Positions 40,296 to 40,337 of a stretch of DNA of 40,337 nt are shown one piece after another. A program made the translations under genes and the position numbers. Origin of the DNA: Clostridiaceae bacterium (lineage in GTDB: Bacteria > Bacillota > Clostridia > Peptostreptococcales > T1SED10-28); assembly GCA_003553525.1 (NCBI GenBank), contig PWEO01000044.1, forward strand, positions 1-40,337, read 5' to 3'. Position 1 is the stretch's first letter; each line of letters opens with the position of its first letter. A model generated the notes under the pieces. That model was not told where the DNA came from and did not search any database. It worked only from the letters and a program-made list of their open reading frames with translations.

Positions 40296-40337
40296 AGAAC
40301 TGAATCAGAACTAAGTCGGAACTAAATCAGAAATAAA
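40296..40337. repeat. 11-bp imperfect tandem repeat at the right edge
   Basis: Units AGAACTGAATC, AGAACTAAGTC, GGAACTAAATC and a partial AGAAATAAA follow one another to the end of the window. The tract may continue beyond. The 48 bases between the Lon-like gene and the repeat hold nothing I can identify. Confidence 0.6.

Noticed and set aside
1-40337. CRISPR arrays, tRNA or rRNA genes, prophage and transposase genes
   Set aside because: No regularly spaced repeats, cloverleaf-like sequences, rRNA motifs, or phage or transposase proteins were seen on either strand.

Overview
The window is ordinary chromosome of a low-to-medium GC anaerobic Firmicute, most likely a member of the Clostridia. 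The evidence is strong AGGAGG ribosome sites, sigma-A promoters, a PyrR-type attenuator, the two-subunit PyrK/PyrD dihydroorotate dehydrogenase, AddAB in place of RecBCD, rubrerythrin, many ferredoxin-like proteins, a CoA-transferase pair and a selenoprotein. No rRNA, tRNA, CRISPR array, prophage or transposase gene was found.

Layout. 1-4292: a CmpB-like membrane protein cut by the left edge, a hemolysin III homologue, a histidine-rich Fe-S protein followed by a Crp/Fnr regulator, and a methyltransferase. 4294-9359: a pyrimidine operon (promoter, PyrR site, attenuator terminator, then pyrC-pyrF-pyrK-pyrD-pyrE, terminator). 9469-15151: an unknown gene with a nuclease-like motif, then an ATP-grasp ligase fused to a dead M20-type peptidase domain, a gamma-glutamyltransferase without signal peptide, and an N-formylglutamate amidohydrolase. 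15196-15270: a long, nearly perfect hairpin element. 15337-20050: an ECF sigma factor, a zinc-finger anti-sigma factor and a zinc-ribbon membrane protein on the plus strand. These face a minus-strand operon (PLDc_N protein, ABC ATPase, ABC permease, PLP enzyme). Both operons start with the same ECF-type promoter, and the whole resembles the Bacillus SigY/Yxl module split in two. Between them lies a 96-residue selenoprotein gene (16813-17103) that an ordinary ORF search misses because its Sec codon is an in-frame TGA.

20208-27005: a glutamate/aspartate symporter, GNAT acetyltransferase, phosphatidylserine decarboxylase, rubrerythrin, a small membrane protein, a YhaM-type exoribonuclease, a NapH-like polyferredoxin with an unusual promoter/operator region, and a LiaF-like membrane protein. 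27134-34232: addB-addA for recombinational repair. 34294-40247: threonine dehydratase, M19 dipeptidase, CoA-transferase A and B, and a Lon-related AAA protease. The right edge carries a short 11-bp tandem repeat.

The items most worth a second look are the selenoprotein, the split ECF module with its matching promoters, the ATP-grasp/pseudo-M20 fusion with its neighbours, and the palindromic control region of the polyferredoxin gene. All family assignments come from reading motifs; no database search was run.
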